11,896 nucleotides of DNA from JBIOJM01 sp044450785 (GTDB lineage Bacteria > Planctomycetota > Planctomycetia > Isosphaerales > Isosphaeraceae). Shown piece after piece: positions 1-7,865 of the stretch. The position numbers and the translations under genes are program-made. The DNA is taken from positions 1 through 11,896 of the forward strand of contig JBIOJM010000320.1 in NCBI GenBank assembly GCA_044450785.1, written 5' to 3'. The number at the start of each line of letters is the position of its first letter. Positions within the stretch are counted from its first letter, which is position 1. The notes beneath the pieces were generated by a model. That model made no database searches. It was not told where the DNA came from and worked only from the letters and a program-made list of their open reading frames with translations.

Positions 1-1541
1 CGAAAGCGTCTCTGACCACCGTCAAAGAGGCGGTCGATAACGCGCTGGATGCATGCGAGGAGGCCGGCATTCTTCCCGAAATCCGCGTCGAGGTTTCGAG
101 CGAACCAGACGACGTGCTCCGCGTGTCCGTGGAAGACAATGGACCTGGAATCGTGGAAGAGCAGCTTGGACGCATCTTCGGAAAGCTTCTCTACGGCTCG
201 AGATTCCACAAGCTCAGTCAGTCGCGCGGCCAGCAGGGAATGGGGATCGCGGCGGCGGGGATGTATGCCCAGCTCACGACTGGGAAACCCCTGCACGTTC
301 TCAGCCGCGTGCAGGGTGAACCCACGGCGACGGAACTCTTCGTGTCAATCAACACGGCCAAGAATCGACCCGAGATTCACAGGAAGAAGAGAGTCCCCTG
401 GGATCGCTCGCACGGCACACGCGTTGAAGCACTGATCGAAGGGCACTATCACAAGGGCAGCCATTCCATCTGCACTTACCTGAAGCAGACGGCCATTGTA
501 AACTCACATGTGACCATTCACTTTCAAGGCCCGCACGGCGAGCAGTGGGACCACGAGCGCAGCAGCGCCGACCTTCCTCCCCGCCCGGTGAACGTCAAAC
601 CGCATCCGCGAGGCGTTGAACTGGGGCAGCTCATTCAGATGCTGAGCAACACCGAGAGCCGTACGCTGCGGCAGTTCCTCGAGAATGACTTTTCCCGCGT
701 GGGACGGAAGACGGCCCGCACGATTATCCGACAGGCGGATCAGGGCTTGACGGAACGATCGTATCCGAAGCGGATCGCGCATCAGCAGTCGCAGGCGCTC
801 TACCGGGCGATCCAAACGGTGCCGGTCTCTGCTCCCCGCGCGGATTGCATTTCTCCCATCGGTGAACAGCGGCTGGCAGAAGGGTTGCACCAAGAGTTCG
901 ATGCGAGCTTCTACACGGTGACCACGCGGCCTCCCGCTGTCTACCGCGGCAACCCGTTTCAGATTGAGGTCGGCCTCGCTTACGGACAGGCAGCGGGCAC
1001 GCATCTGGAGCTGGATGAACGCGGATACATACACAAGACGACCAGGCAGCGACGGAACGCGACGCCGGAACTCGAGCCTCGGGCCGACGAGCCTGCGTAT
1101 CTGCTGCGTTTTGCAAATCGAGTGCCATTGCTCTACGACCAGGAAGGGTGCGCCTTCACCAAAGCCGTCGTGGAAACGAACTGGCACTCCTACGGCCTTG
1201 AGCAAGCGAAAGGCGCCTTCCCTCATGCGCCGTTGGTCATCCTCGTCCACATGGCCTCCGTGTGGGTTCCGTACACGTCCGAGGCGAAGGAGGCGATCGC
1301 CCCTATTTCGGAGATCGTCAAGGAAATCCGGCTCGGCCTGCAGAGATGCGGCCGGCGGCTGGCCGCACACCTGCACCATGAGACACGCGTCAGAGAGGAA
1401 TTCGATAAGCGGACGCACGTCGAGAAATACCTGTCCCACATTGGGCTCGCGCTCCAGCAAATCCTCGAGTTGAGCGACGACGAACGGGAACGGATCATCG
1501 TGAGGCTGGACGAAGTTCTGCAAGAGAAACGGAGCGTGTGA
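1..1541 (+). CDS. top6B: DNA topoisomerase VI subunit B, 5' partial
   Basis: This is the ATPase subunit of the type IIB topoisomerase Topo VI, which with subunit A passes one DNA duplex through a double-strand break in another, driven by ATP. The frame is open from base 3 to the stop at 1539-1541 (512 codons visible); probably about 30 N-terminal residues lie outside the window. The GHKL (Bergerat) ATP fold is clear: an N-box EAVDNALDAC at 27-56, a DNGPG box at 135-149, and a glycine-rich lid RGQQGMGI around 225-248. A helix-two-turn-helix region follows (roughly 600-800), then the transducer domain with RPPAVYRGNPFQIEVG (about 927-975). The segment SEAKEAIA near 1278-1301 probably supplies the transducer lysine that contacts ATP (inferred by family position). 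The end overlaps the top6A start. Codons are less GC-rich than in downstream genes. The mini Topo VIII type is less likely, because all domains and a separate A subunit are present. Confidence 0.95.
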   Translation, partial: KASLTTVKEAVDNALDACEEAGILPEIRVEVSSEPDDVLRVSVEDNGPGIVEEQLGRIFGKLLYGSRFHKLSQSRGQQGMGIAAAGMYAQLTTGKPLHVLSRVQGEPTATELFVSINTAKNRPEIHRKKRVPWDRSHGTRVEALIEGHYHKGSHSICTYLKQTAIVNSHVTIHFQGPHGEQWDHERSSADLPPRPVNVKPHPRGVELGQLIQMLSNTESRTLRQFLENDFSRVGRKTARTIIRQADQGLTERSYPKRIAHQQSQALYRAIQTVPVSAPRADCISPIGEQRLAEGLHQEFDASFYTVTTRPPAVYRGNPFQIEVGLAYGQAAGTHLELDERGYIHKTTRQRRNATPELEPRADEPAYLLRFANRVPLLYDQEGCAFTKAVVETNWHSYGLEQAKGAFPHAPLVILVHMASVWVPYTSEAKEAIAPISEIVKEIRLGLQRCGRRLAAHLHHETRVREEFDKRTHVEKYLSHIGLALQQILELSDDERERIIVRLDEVLQEKRSV

Positions 1542-1543
1542 TG
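1531..1543 (+). promoter_or_regulatory. top6A ribosome binding site and TGATG stop/start coupling
   Basis: GGAG (1531-1534) lies inside the last codons of top6B. The top6B stop TGA (1539-1541) shares its final A with the top6A ATG (1541-1543). This decides the top6A start and indicates translational coupling. Confidence 0.75.
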
Positions 1544-2692
1544 GCGAACATCAACCCGAAGCGCGATGGCGGCGATTCCCCGCGGCCGGACCTGGATGCC
1601 AGAACCCTCGCGTTCATCGACAGCATCGCCAGCCGTGTCCGGGAAACCATCGCCCGGGGCGAGCTGCCGACCATCGACATTCTCGTTCGAAGCCTGAGTA
1701 ATGTGAGTTACGACCCGGAAAAGGGCTATCTCGAGCTCGGCGAGATCCACAAATCGCGGACGCTGACCGTCAATACGATCCGCTCCTTCGCGCAGACTCT
1801 CCGGCTGATGGCCACGTCCCGCGACATGGTGCGGACCAACGACTTTGCCACGAAGCGCGAAGCATATTACGTCAGCAAGAACTGGGGGGATTGTCGCTTT
1901 GATGACCAGCCCGAGTCGGACGCAATCATGGATGACATCGAGGCCTTGGCATCCCTGCATGGATTGTCGCGCGAGCAGTTGCGATTCTACGCCGATTCGC
2001 ACGGCGGCTCTGTCGCCGGGGAACTGGTCGTGATCGATCCTCATCCGGTGAGCGGCGCTAAGATTGAAATTGACTGTCGCAATCTCGGTACCGGCGCCTA
2101 CAGCATTCCACGCTCCGTGGAACACCTTGGCTTTCGTACGAATGCGGAGTTTGTGCTGGCGATTGAGACCGGGGGCATGTTCCAGCGCCTGAACAACCAT
2201 CAATTCTGGATGAAGGCCAACTGCATTCTGGTCGAGATGGCCGGAGTTCCTACGCGGGCCACTCGTCGCTTCCTTCGCCGGCTTACGGATGAGGTGGACT
2301 TGCCTGTCTATTGTTTTGTTGATTGCGACCCTTATGGATTCGCCAATATTTATCGGACGCTCAAAGCAGGTTCGGGCAACGCGGCGCACATCAATCAGTT
2401 CTTTTGCGTGCCGCGAGCGCGCTTCCTGGGCGTCACTCCCCGCGATATCCGGGACTACGGACTCGAGGATGCCACGCATCCACTGGATAAAACCGATATC
2501 AAGCGGGCCCAGGACGCCATCCGGAACGACCCCTTCTTCGCCGCCTATCCGGAGTGGATTTCCGCCATCGAGCAGCTCCTGTCGATGGGCGTGCGCGCGG
2601 AGCAGCAGGCGCTCGCCAAGTGGGGCCTGAACTTCGTGATGGATGAGTATCTCCCACGAAAGCTCGCCGATAAAAACAGCTTCCTGCCGTAG
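1541..2692 (+). CDS. top6A: DNA topoisomerase VI subunit A (Spo11 homologue)
   Basis: This is the DNA-cleaving subunit of Topo VI, homologous to eukaryotic Spo11. The product is 383 aa, a normal length for the family. The winged-helix (5Y-CAP) domain carries KREAYYVSKNW, where the second Tyr (Y110, codon 1868-1870) matches the catalytic tyrosine that links covalently to DNA. The Toprim domain has its acidic Mg2+ ligands: E209 in AIETGG and D261/D263 in FVDCDPYG, with the usual spacing. The start is ATG at 1541, not GTG at 1538: it overlaps the top6B stop (TGATG) and has GGAG at 1531-1534, six bases upstream. This implies translational coupling and equal subunit supply. Composition is patchy: 2281-2340 is 27/60 GC, whereas 4141-4200 in a downstream gene is 46/60. 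All catalytic residues are intact, so an active enzyme is inferred. Confidence 0.96.
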   Translation: MANINPKRDGGDSPRPDLDARTLAFIDSIASRVRETIARGELPTIDILVRSLSNVSYDPEKGYLELGEIHKSRTLTVNTIRSFAQTLRLMATSRDMVRTNDFATKREAYYVSKNWGDCRFDDQPESDAIMDDIEALASLHGLSREQLRFYADSHGGSVAGELVVIDPHPVSGAKIEIDCRNLGTGAYSIPRSVEHLGFRTNAEFVLAIETGGMFQRLNNHQFWMKANCILVEMAGVPTRATRRFLRRLTDEVDLPVYCFVDCDPYGFANIYRTLKAGSGNAAHINQFFCVPRARFLGVTPRDIRDYGLEDATHPLDKTDIKRAQDAIRNDPFFAAYPEWISAIEQLLSMGVRAEQQALAKWGLNFVMDEYLPRKLADKNSFLP

Positions 2693-2709
2693 AGTCGGGT
2701 GATTAAAGG

Positions 2710-2755
2710 GGTCAGGAGCCGTTGTTGGTATTCCGCCCGAGAACGGCTCCTGACC
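2710..2755. terminator. Perfect 14-bp stem hairpin after top6A
   Basis: GGTCAGGAGCCGTT (2710-2723) and its exact reverse complement (2742-2755) enclose an 18-nt loop. It starts 18 bp after the top6A stop and ends 65 bp before the stop of the convergent DUF1559 gene. That position suits a bidirectional terminator. There is no long T run (only CTTT after the + strand stem), so a dispersed intergenic repeat is an alternative. It shares GAGCCGT and GAGAACGGC with a second hairpin near 7865-7910. Confidence 0.55.
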
Positions 2756-2820
2756 GCTTTCCCCGAGGTGAGCGCCTTCCGCGAGGTCAACCCTCCCCAA
2801 TCGAAGCCCTCGGCGCGGGA

Positions 2821-3720
2821 CTAAGGCGTTTCCCCCGAGGCGATTTCTCCCCCGTTCCGGGTGCCCAGGGCCCGCCAAGTCTGCAGCGAGATCGAGTCTT
2901 TCACGAAGGCAACGTGCCCATCGGCGAAGAGGGTGTTGGCCCCGGACGGGTGCGCGCTCCCGGCGGTCCAGGCGCCCTGCTCGACGAGCCCGGCGTTGGT
3001 GCACGTGTGGTCGTTGATCCCGAGGATGTGGTTGTACAGCGAGTACCCGAACCCGTCGCGCGTCCAGTCCAGACCCTTGCTTAGACTTTCGAGCCGCGCG
3101 AGCCGCGGGTCCAGGCCATGACACTCGGAACCGAACCGCCCGAGGTCCGTCGGATCGGTGAGGCGGTCGGGGGTCGCGAAGACGGACCGCTTGGGGTCTC
3201 TGACCTGGGGGTCGCCGTTGCCCCTGACCCACTCCGAGACGGCGGCCGTGTTGCTCAGCCCGTCGGCGAAATCGTTGATGGCGGCGCCGAACGCCCCGTT
3301 CGGCTCGCGCCCGGAATTGGTGAACCCGACACCGCCGTTGCCGGCGTAATTGGTACCCCCCTCCAGACCCGCGAGCGCTCGGTCGGAGGGGCACAAGAAA
3401 ACAGAGATCGTGGTCGACCTCGCGGTCTGTCCGGCGGGTGTCGGCGTCGACGTGTCATGAGGGAAGTCGTCGGCGAGATTTTTTTGCTCGAGATCTTTCA
3501 AGAGCCACCGGAATTGGGAAGGCACGGCCTCCCTGCGGATGATGTGGTTATTGATGGCAACCCCGATCTGGTGCAGGTTGCCGGCGCACTGGGCTCGCCG
3601 CGCCGCCTCGCGCGCCGCCTGAACGGCCGGCAGCAAGAGCGCCACCAGCACGCCGATGACGGCAACGACCACCAGCAGTTCGATCACGGTGAAGCCCATG
3701 GGTGCGGTCTGTCGGCGCAT
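2821..3720 (-). CDS. DUF1559 protein with type II pseudopilin N-terminus
   Basis: The 299-aa protein belongs to the large planctomycete DUF1559 (SBP_bac_10 / prepilin-like) family. The N-terminus has the type IV/II prepilin signal: a short basic leader, then G9 followed by FTVIELLVVVAVIG, with E14 as the conserved fifth residue of the mature chain. A hydrophobic helix runs to about residue 30. Family landmarks follow: LLPAVQAAREAARRAQC, FLCPSD, and the C-terminal HPSGANTLFADGHVAFV motif. The ATG at 3718-3720 has GGGAGG eight bases upstream. Family knowledge suggests cleavage by prepilin peptidase and a location in or across the inner membrane, perhaps as a minor pseudopilin. The actual function is unknown, and planctomycetes carry many paralogues. 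It converges with top6A and diverges from the aldehyde dehydrogenase gene. Confidence 0.93.
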   Translation of the reverse strand: MRRQTAPMGFTVIELLVVVAVIGVLVALLLPAVQAAREAARRAQCAGNLHQIGVAINNHIIRREAVPSQFRWLLKDLEQKNLADDFPHDTSTPTPAGQTARSTTISVFLCPSDRALAGLEGGTNYAGNGGVGFTNSGREPNGAFGAAINDFADGLSNTAAVSEWVRGNGDPQVRDPKRSVFATPDRLTDPTDLGRFGSECHGLDPRLARLESLSKGLDWTRDGFGYSLYNHILGINDHTCTNAGLVEQGAWTAGSAHPSGANTLFADGHVAFVKDSISLQTWRALGTRNGGEIASGETP

Positions 3721-3997
3721 GCTCTTGTCCTCCCCTCGAGCGACCGCCCCGAACCGGACCGGCGGGCGGTGATGCCTCGCCCCATCCTACCATGCCGGAC
3801 AGTGCCCGAAACCCCCCGAGCGTCGACGGTCGAGACTGAGCGGTTACCATCCTTCATCCTTGTTCGTAACGCCCCGCGCCGTTATTCTGGCGATTGAAGT
3901 GCCTGCCGAACATTGTTCACGCCAACGCGATGGGTCGGAAGACATTCTGACTACCGGGATCCGAGCCCACGTTTCGATCATCGAGGAGAAATGCCCG
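3721..3997. other. Divergent intergenic region between DUF1559 and aldehyde dehydrogenase genes
   Basis: These 277 bp must hold promoters for both divergent genes. The best + strand candidate I could find is TTGTTC (3860-3865), 17 bp, then TATTCT (3883-3888). It is a weak match that would leave a leader of about 100 nt, so I do not call it as a promoter. I saw no convincing promoter for the - strand gene and no clear hairpin or repeat. Confidence 0.3.
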
Positions 3998-5461
3998 ATG
4001 TCCACGGCGGTTGCGAGCGAAATCAAGACGCAAATGTTAATCGACGGCGCGTGGTGCGACGCGCGAAGCGGCCAAACCCTGTCGGTGATCAATCCGGCGG
4101 ATGAGTCGGTACTGGCCGAGGTCGCTTACGGGACGAAGGGGGAAGCGCAACGGGCCGTCGACGCGGCCGCGCGGTCGTTCCCCGAGTGGCGCGCCTTGTC
4201 GGTCTACGATCGTGCCAGGATCTTGAAGAAGACGGCCGAGCTGATGCGAGACCGTGCCGACCGGATCGCCAGGACCCTCACCCAAGAGCAAGGCAAGCCG
4301 CTGGCGGAGGCCAGGATGGAGGTGCTCCACTCGGCCGATACGTTCGAGTGGTTCGCCGAGGAGGGCAAGCGAGCATATGGCCGGATCATCCCACCGGCGA
4401 ACGTCGCCAAGCGGTACTACGCGATCAAACATCCCGTCGGTGTCGTCTGCACGATCACTCCTTGGAACTTCCCGGCGGCCCTTCCCAGCCGCAAGATCGC
4501 CCCGGCGCTCGCCGCCGGCTGCACGGTCGTGAGCCGTCCGGCCGATCAGACTCCCCTGACCTTGATCCAGATCTTCGAGTGTCTGGCGGAGGCCGGTATT
4601 CCGCCCGGCGTTGCGAATCTGGTGATCGGCCCGTCGCGAACGATGGCCGACGTCTTCTTCGAGCACCCCGCGGTGCGCAAGATCAGCTTCACCGGCTCGA
4701 CGGAGGTCGGCAAGGAGCTGATTCGCCGCTCGGCCGATCAGGTCAAGCGGCTCAGCCTGGAGCTCGGCGGCCATGCGCCCTTGATCGTGTTCCCCGATGC
4801 CGACGTTCAGCAGGTCGCCCAGGCCGCCGTCCTCGGCAAGTTCCGTAACAATGGGCAGGTCTGCATCGCCCCGTCGCGGTTCTACCTCCACGAGAAGATC
4901 GCCGCCGAATTCACCGAGGCTGCCGTCGAGCTGACACGCAAGCTGAATGTGGGCAACGGGCTCGAGCCCGGTGTCCAGGTCGGGCCGATGTTCGAGGCGC
5001 GGGCGCTCGAGAAAACCGCCGAGCTCGTCGAGGACGCACGGAGCAAAGGGGGCAAGGTCCTCACCGGTGGCAAGCGATCGACCCGGTTCGCCAAGGGGTA
5101 CTGGTTCGAGCCGACCGTGGTCCGCGAGATCGACGGCGCGATGAGGCTCATGACCGAGGAGCCGTTTGCCCCCGTCATGCCGCTGCTCGACTTCTCGAAG
5201 ATCGAGGACGTGATCGCCGCCGCCAACAACACGCCGTACGGCCTGGCGGCCTACGTCTTCACAAACGACCTCACGATCGCCACCCGCATGGGCGAAGGGC
5301 TCGAGGCGGGAATCATCGGCATCAACGACCCCGTCCCCGCGACGCCGCAATGCCCCTTTGGCGGGATGAAGGAATCCGGCATGGGCCGCGAGCTGGGCAT
5401 CGAGGGGCTCGACGCCTACCTCGAAACGAAGTGCGTCTCGGTCGGCCTGCGGCAGGGCTGA
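3998..5461 (+). CDS. NAD(P)-dependent aldehyde dehydrogenase, succinate-semialdehyde dehydrogenase (GabD)-like
   Basis: The 487-aa protein is a full-length aldehyde dehydrogenase that oxidises an aldehyde to the acid with NAD(P)+. Family landmarks are present: TPWNFPA with oxyanion-hole N157, FTGSTEVGKELI in the Rossmann region, general base E255 in LELGGHAP, nucleophile C289 in NNGQVCIAP, EEPFAPV, and PFGGMKESGMGRE near the C-terminus. Length and residue spacing resemble succinate-semialdehyde or alpha-ketoglutarate-semialdehyde dehydrogenases, but the substrate cannot be read from sequence. The usual cofactor-contacting Lys of the KPA.QTP motif is Arg here (R180 in SRPADQTP). The start is ATG 3998 with GAGGAGA at 3983-3989; the frame stays open upstream to 3860, but without a ribosome site or family similarity. 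A Uma2 gene follows after 25 bp. Confidence 0.93.
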   Translation: MSTAVASEIKTQMLIDGAWCDARSGQTLSVINPADESVLAEVAYGTKGEAQRAVDAAARSFPEWRALSVYDRARILKKTAELMRDRADRIARTLTQEQGKPLAEARMEVLHSADTFEWFAEEGKRAYGRIIPPANVAKRYYAIKHPVGVVCTITPWNFPAALPSRKIAPALAAGCTVVSRPADQTPLTLIQIFECLAEAGIPPGVANLVIGPSRTMADVFFEHPAVRKISFTGSTEVGKELIRRSADQVKRLSLELGGHAPLIVFPDADVQQVAQAAVLGKFRNNGQVCIAPSRFYLHEKIAAEFTEAAVELTRKLNVGNGLEPGVQVGPMFEARALEKTAELVEDARSKGGKVLTGGKRSTRFAKGYWFEPTVVREIDGAMRLMTEEPFAPVMPLLDFSKIEDVIAAANNTPYGLAAYVFTNDLTIATRMGEGLEAGIIGINDPVPATPQCPFGGMKESGMGRELGIEGLDAYLETKCVSVGLRQG

Positions 5462-5486
5462 GTGCCTGTTTTCACGGAGCAAAGTC

Positions 5487-6107
5487 ATGAGCACAACTCT
5501 CGAACGGCCCCGTACCTCCTGGCATGGCATGAAGATGTCCGTCGAGGAATTCCTGGCACTACCCGAGGACGGCGTCCATCGCGAGCTGATCAAGGGGACC
5601 GTGCGCGAGGAACGCGAGTTCCTACCGGACGATGAACGAGGAGTTTCGATGACTGTTCGTAATCGGTTCCACAGTCGTCTCGTGATCAGGATCGGACAAT
5701 TGCTGGCCAACTGGATGGATCTCCAGCCGGAACCTCGTGGCGAAGTTGTGGGTGGCGAAGCCGGATTCTGGCTGAAGGGAACCAAGGAATCGCTGGTTGG
5801 GATCGACGTTGCGGTCGTCTCGGCTGAGCTCGTCGCGGCGACCGGGCCAGAGGAAAAAGTCTATCACGGCCCTCCCGTCCTGGCTGTGGAGATCCTGTCC
5901 CCCCGCGACGCTCACGAGGACACCGTCGAGATGGTCACATCCTATCTCGAGGCCGGCAGCGTGGTCTGGGTCGTCGATCCCGACTTTGAGACGGTGGCCG
6001 TGCACCAACCCGGCCGCGAGCCGGAGACGTTCCACCTGCAGCAGGAGCTCACCGGAGAGCCTTATCTCCCTGGCTTCCGTGCCAGCGTGGCCAGTCTGTT
6101 TGCGTGA
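5487..6107 (+). CDS. Uma2-family (DUF820) putative restriction-endonuclease-fold protein
   Basis: The 206-aa protein has the Uma2 layout: SVEEFLALPEDG and RELIKG near the N-terminus (E33), then GIDVAVV with D107, VEILSPRD with E135, and a final SYLEAGSVVWVVDPDFETVAV block. This is the PD-(D/E)xK nuclease fold, expanded in planctomycetes and cyanobacteria; the biological role is not established. The lysine commonly found on the helix after the ExL strand (…EK..EYL.AG.) appears to be Met here (M149). The ATG at 5487 has GGAG at 5476-5479. It lies 25 bp after the aldehyde dehydrogenase stop and 54 bp before the next gene, all on one strand, so co-transcription is likely. No antitoxin or methyltransferase partner is adjacent. 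Confidence 0.88.
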   Translation: MSTTLERPRTSWHGMKMSVEEFLALPEDGVHRELIKGTVREEREFLPDDERGVSMTVRNRFHSRLVIRIGQLLANWMDLQPEPRGEVVGGEAGFWLKGTKESLVGIDVAVVSAELVAATGPEEKVYHGPPVLAVEILSPRDAHEDTVEMVTSYLEAGSVVWVVDPDFETVAVHQPGREPETFHLQQELTGEPYLPGFRASVASLFA

Positions 6108-6161
6108 TTGGCCGCCGTGTGCCACTGGTTCTGCCGCACCTTGAACCCGGAGGTACCTGCC

Positions 6162-7853
6162 ATGAGGTTGTCGCGCACCGCCGTCGGCCTGGCGGCCGCC
6201 CTGCTGGTCTTGCCCGTTGTGCTGGTCGGCACGTACGCCCAGAAGGCGGATCGGCCCGCCCCGGGGGCCGGCCAGGACGCAGAAACACCTTCCCGCCCGA
6301 ACCGCCAACTCCGGAATTCTGGGATGTCCAAAGCAGCGAGACGGGCGCGTGACCCGAATGCCCAGCCATGGCAGCCGCCGCTCGTCCCGGCGACGATCCC
6401 GATCCGCGTCGCCGGTGTGGCCAGGGGCGAGGCCGGGAGGGCGATCGCGGGAGCAACGATCACCCTCTTCACCATCACTGACAAGGGGTCGAAGCCCGTG
6501 GGCACGGCCACCACCGACGCCGAGGGCCGTTACGTCATCCGTGACGCGATGCTCCCGGTATCAAGTTCCTTCGGCGGCCTCCCGTTCCGCAAGGAGTCCA
6601 CACCCTACGCCGGGTTCATCCTCAGCGGAGTGGTCCCCGGCCTGGGGATCGCCTGGAGCCCGCAACAGTCGATGTACGCCGTGAAAGAACCGCACTCCGA
6701 TGACATCCAGGGGCGTTTGCCTTTGGACCGCCCCGTCGCGCTCGACCTGACGTTCCCCAAGGCAGCGGTCCTGAAGGGCAAGGTCATCGATGAGGACGGT
6801 CAACCGGTCGAGGGTGCGAAGCTCCAGGTGCTGGACGCCGACCTGCTCGACGACGACGGACACGAGACGAACAACCGCCAGGGGTACGACTGGAAGGCTC
6901 TGCCCGGTACCGTTGGCCGTGCCGTCACCGCTCGCGACGGCGGCTTCCGTATCGAGGGTCTTGCCGACCGGGCATGCTGCTGGATCAGCGTGAATCGCCC
7001 GGAGACAGACAACGCGACCTCGGCCTTCTACGCCGCGACGATCGACGGCCCGGACACGATCCACGAGGAGTTGCCCCCGAGCGCCTTCAACGGGCGCGGC
7101 CGGCACGACGTCAAAACCAATCCGATCACGATTGTCTTCCCCAAGATCCGGCCAATTGCCGTCACAGTAGTGGGCGACGACACCGGCAAACCGCTCGCCG
7201 GCATCGGCGTCTATACGCTCGGTGATACCCTGGCCACGAGAATCAACTCCGGCGGGATGACCGACGCCGCGGGCAAGGTCCTGCTCGGTTTGCCGCCGGG
7301 ACGATACAAGGGCATCAGCTCCGACCCTCCGATCGAGACGCGCTACATCCGCACCTCTCAGCGTCCACTGGTTGTGGAGCGTGGGGAAGGTGCCCAGCCC
7401 TACGAAATCCGTCAGAAGGCCGGAGTCGAATTGATTTTTCAGGCGGTCGGGACCCGACCGGGCAATCCGGTGGCCGAGGCCTTCTTCTGGAAAGCCCCCG
7501 AGGACCAGCCCGAGGAGACGCAACACATTGAGACGTCAACATTCCGTTCGGGCGAGCCCTGGACCGACGCGAAGGGAGAATTGCGGGCCGTGCTCCCTCC
7601 CGAGCCGGGCCGACGCTACCGCTTCCGGTTCGCGGGTATCCATGAGCCGAACATGCCCTCGGGCATCAACCCGGCGGCGGCGAACAAGCACGGTTATGAG
7701 GTGTTCCCCACCCAGAGCGTGCCGGTCGAGCTGATCGCAGGCAAGACGATCCGGTTGCGGTTCATCCTCCGCAAGACGGACCAGCCCGTGGACCAGCGGG
7801 GGGACGGGGTGCGCCGGGGTGCTGGCCCCGATGCCTCACGGCAGCCTCGTTGA
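6162..7853 (+). CDS. Secreted protein with carboxypeptidase-regulatory-like (beta-sandwich) repeats
   Basis: The product is 563 aa. Residues 1-26 form a Sec signal peptide (MRLSR, then a hydrophobic stretch, with a likely cut after TYA). A low-complexity linker runs to about residue 75. At least three CarboxypepD_reg-like units follow: about 81-130 (VGTATTDAEGRYVI), 202-280 (LKGKVIDEDGQPVEGAKLQV … TARDGGFRIEGL) and 331-395 (VTVVGDDTGKPLAGIGV … TDAAGKVLLGLPPGRY). A fourth divergent unit is at about 420-490 (TDAKGELRAVLPP). No catalytic domain is visible. Such proteins are inferred to be envelope or extracellular binding or structural proteins; the ligand is unknown. ATG 6162 is chosen because GGAGG (6149-6153) lies eight bases upstream and a signal peptide starts there. 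A TTG at 6108 would add residues unlike a leader. The tail after residue 540 is basic and disordered. Confidence 0.85.
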   Translation: MRLSRTAVGLAAALLVLPVVLVGTYAQKADRPAPGAGQDAETPSRPNRQLRNSGMSKAARRARDPNAQPWQPPLVPATIPIRVAGVARGEAGRAIAGATITLFTITDKGSKPVGTATTDAEGRYVIRDAMLPVSSSFGGLPFRKESTPYAGFILSGVVPGLGIAWSPQQSMYAVKEPHSDDIQGRLPLDRPVALDLTFPKAAVLKGKVIDEDGQPVEGAKLQVLDADLLDDDGHETNNRQGYDWKALPGTVGRAVTARDGGFRIEGLADRACCWISVNRPETDNATSAFYAATIDGPDTIHEELPPSAFNGRGRHDVKTNPITIVFPKIRPIAVTVVGDDTGKPLAGIGVYTLGDTLATRINSGGMTDAAGKVLLGLPPGRYKGISSDPPIETRYIRTSQRPLVVERGEGAQPYEIRQKAGVELIFQAVGTRPGNPVAEAFFWKAPEDQPEETQHIETSTFRSGEPWTDAKGELRAVLPPEPGRRYRFRFAGIHEPNMPSGINPAAANKHGYEVFPTQSVPVELIAGKTIRLRFILRKTDQPVDQRGDGVRRGAGPDASRQPR

Positions 7854-7865
7854 TGGGTAAAAAGG

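Noticed and set aside
504..1523. 339-codon open frame opposite top6B
   Set aside because: Antisense shadow of the conserved transducer and H2TH coding sequence; no recognisable domain.
1223..3394. Long 723-codon open frame on the - strand across top6B, top6A and part of the DUF1559 gene
   Set aside because: It overlaps three well-supported genes in another frame, is Arg-rich and shows no family motif; high GC makes such shadow frames common.
3860..3888. Possible promoter TTGTTC-N17-TATTCT for the aldehyde dehydrogenase
   Set aside because: Only 3/6 and 4/6 matches with a leader over 100 nt; too weak to call.
3860..3997. N-terminal extension of the aldehyde dehydrogenase by 46 codons
   Set aside because: Extension does not resemble the family N-terminus; ATG 3998 has a good GAGGAGA site and gives the normal length.
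4037..5785. 582-codon open frame opposite the aldehyde dehydrogenase
   Set aside because: Antisense shadow; the + strand frame has all aldehyde dehydrogenase motifs.
6108..6161. TTG start for the secreted repeat protein directly after the Uma2 stop
   Set aside because: ATG 6162 has GGAGG at the right distance and starts a clean signal peptide.
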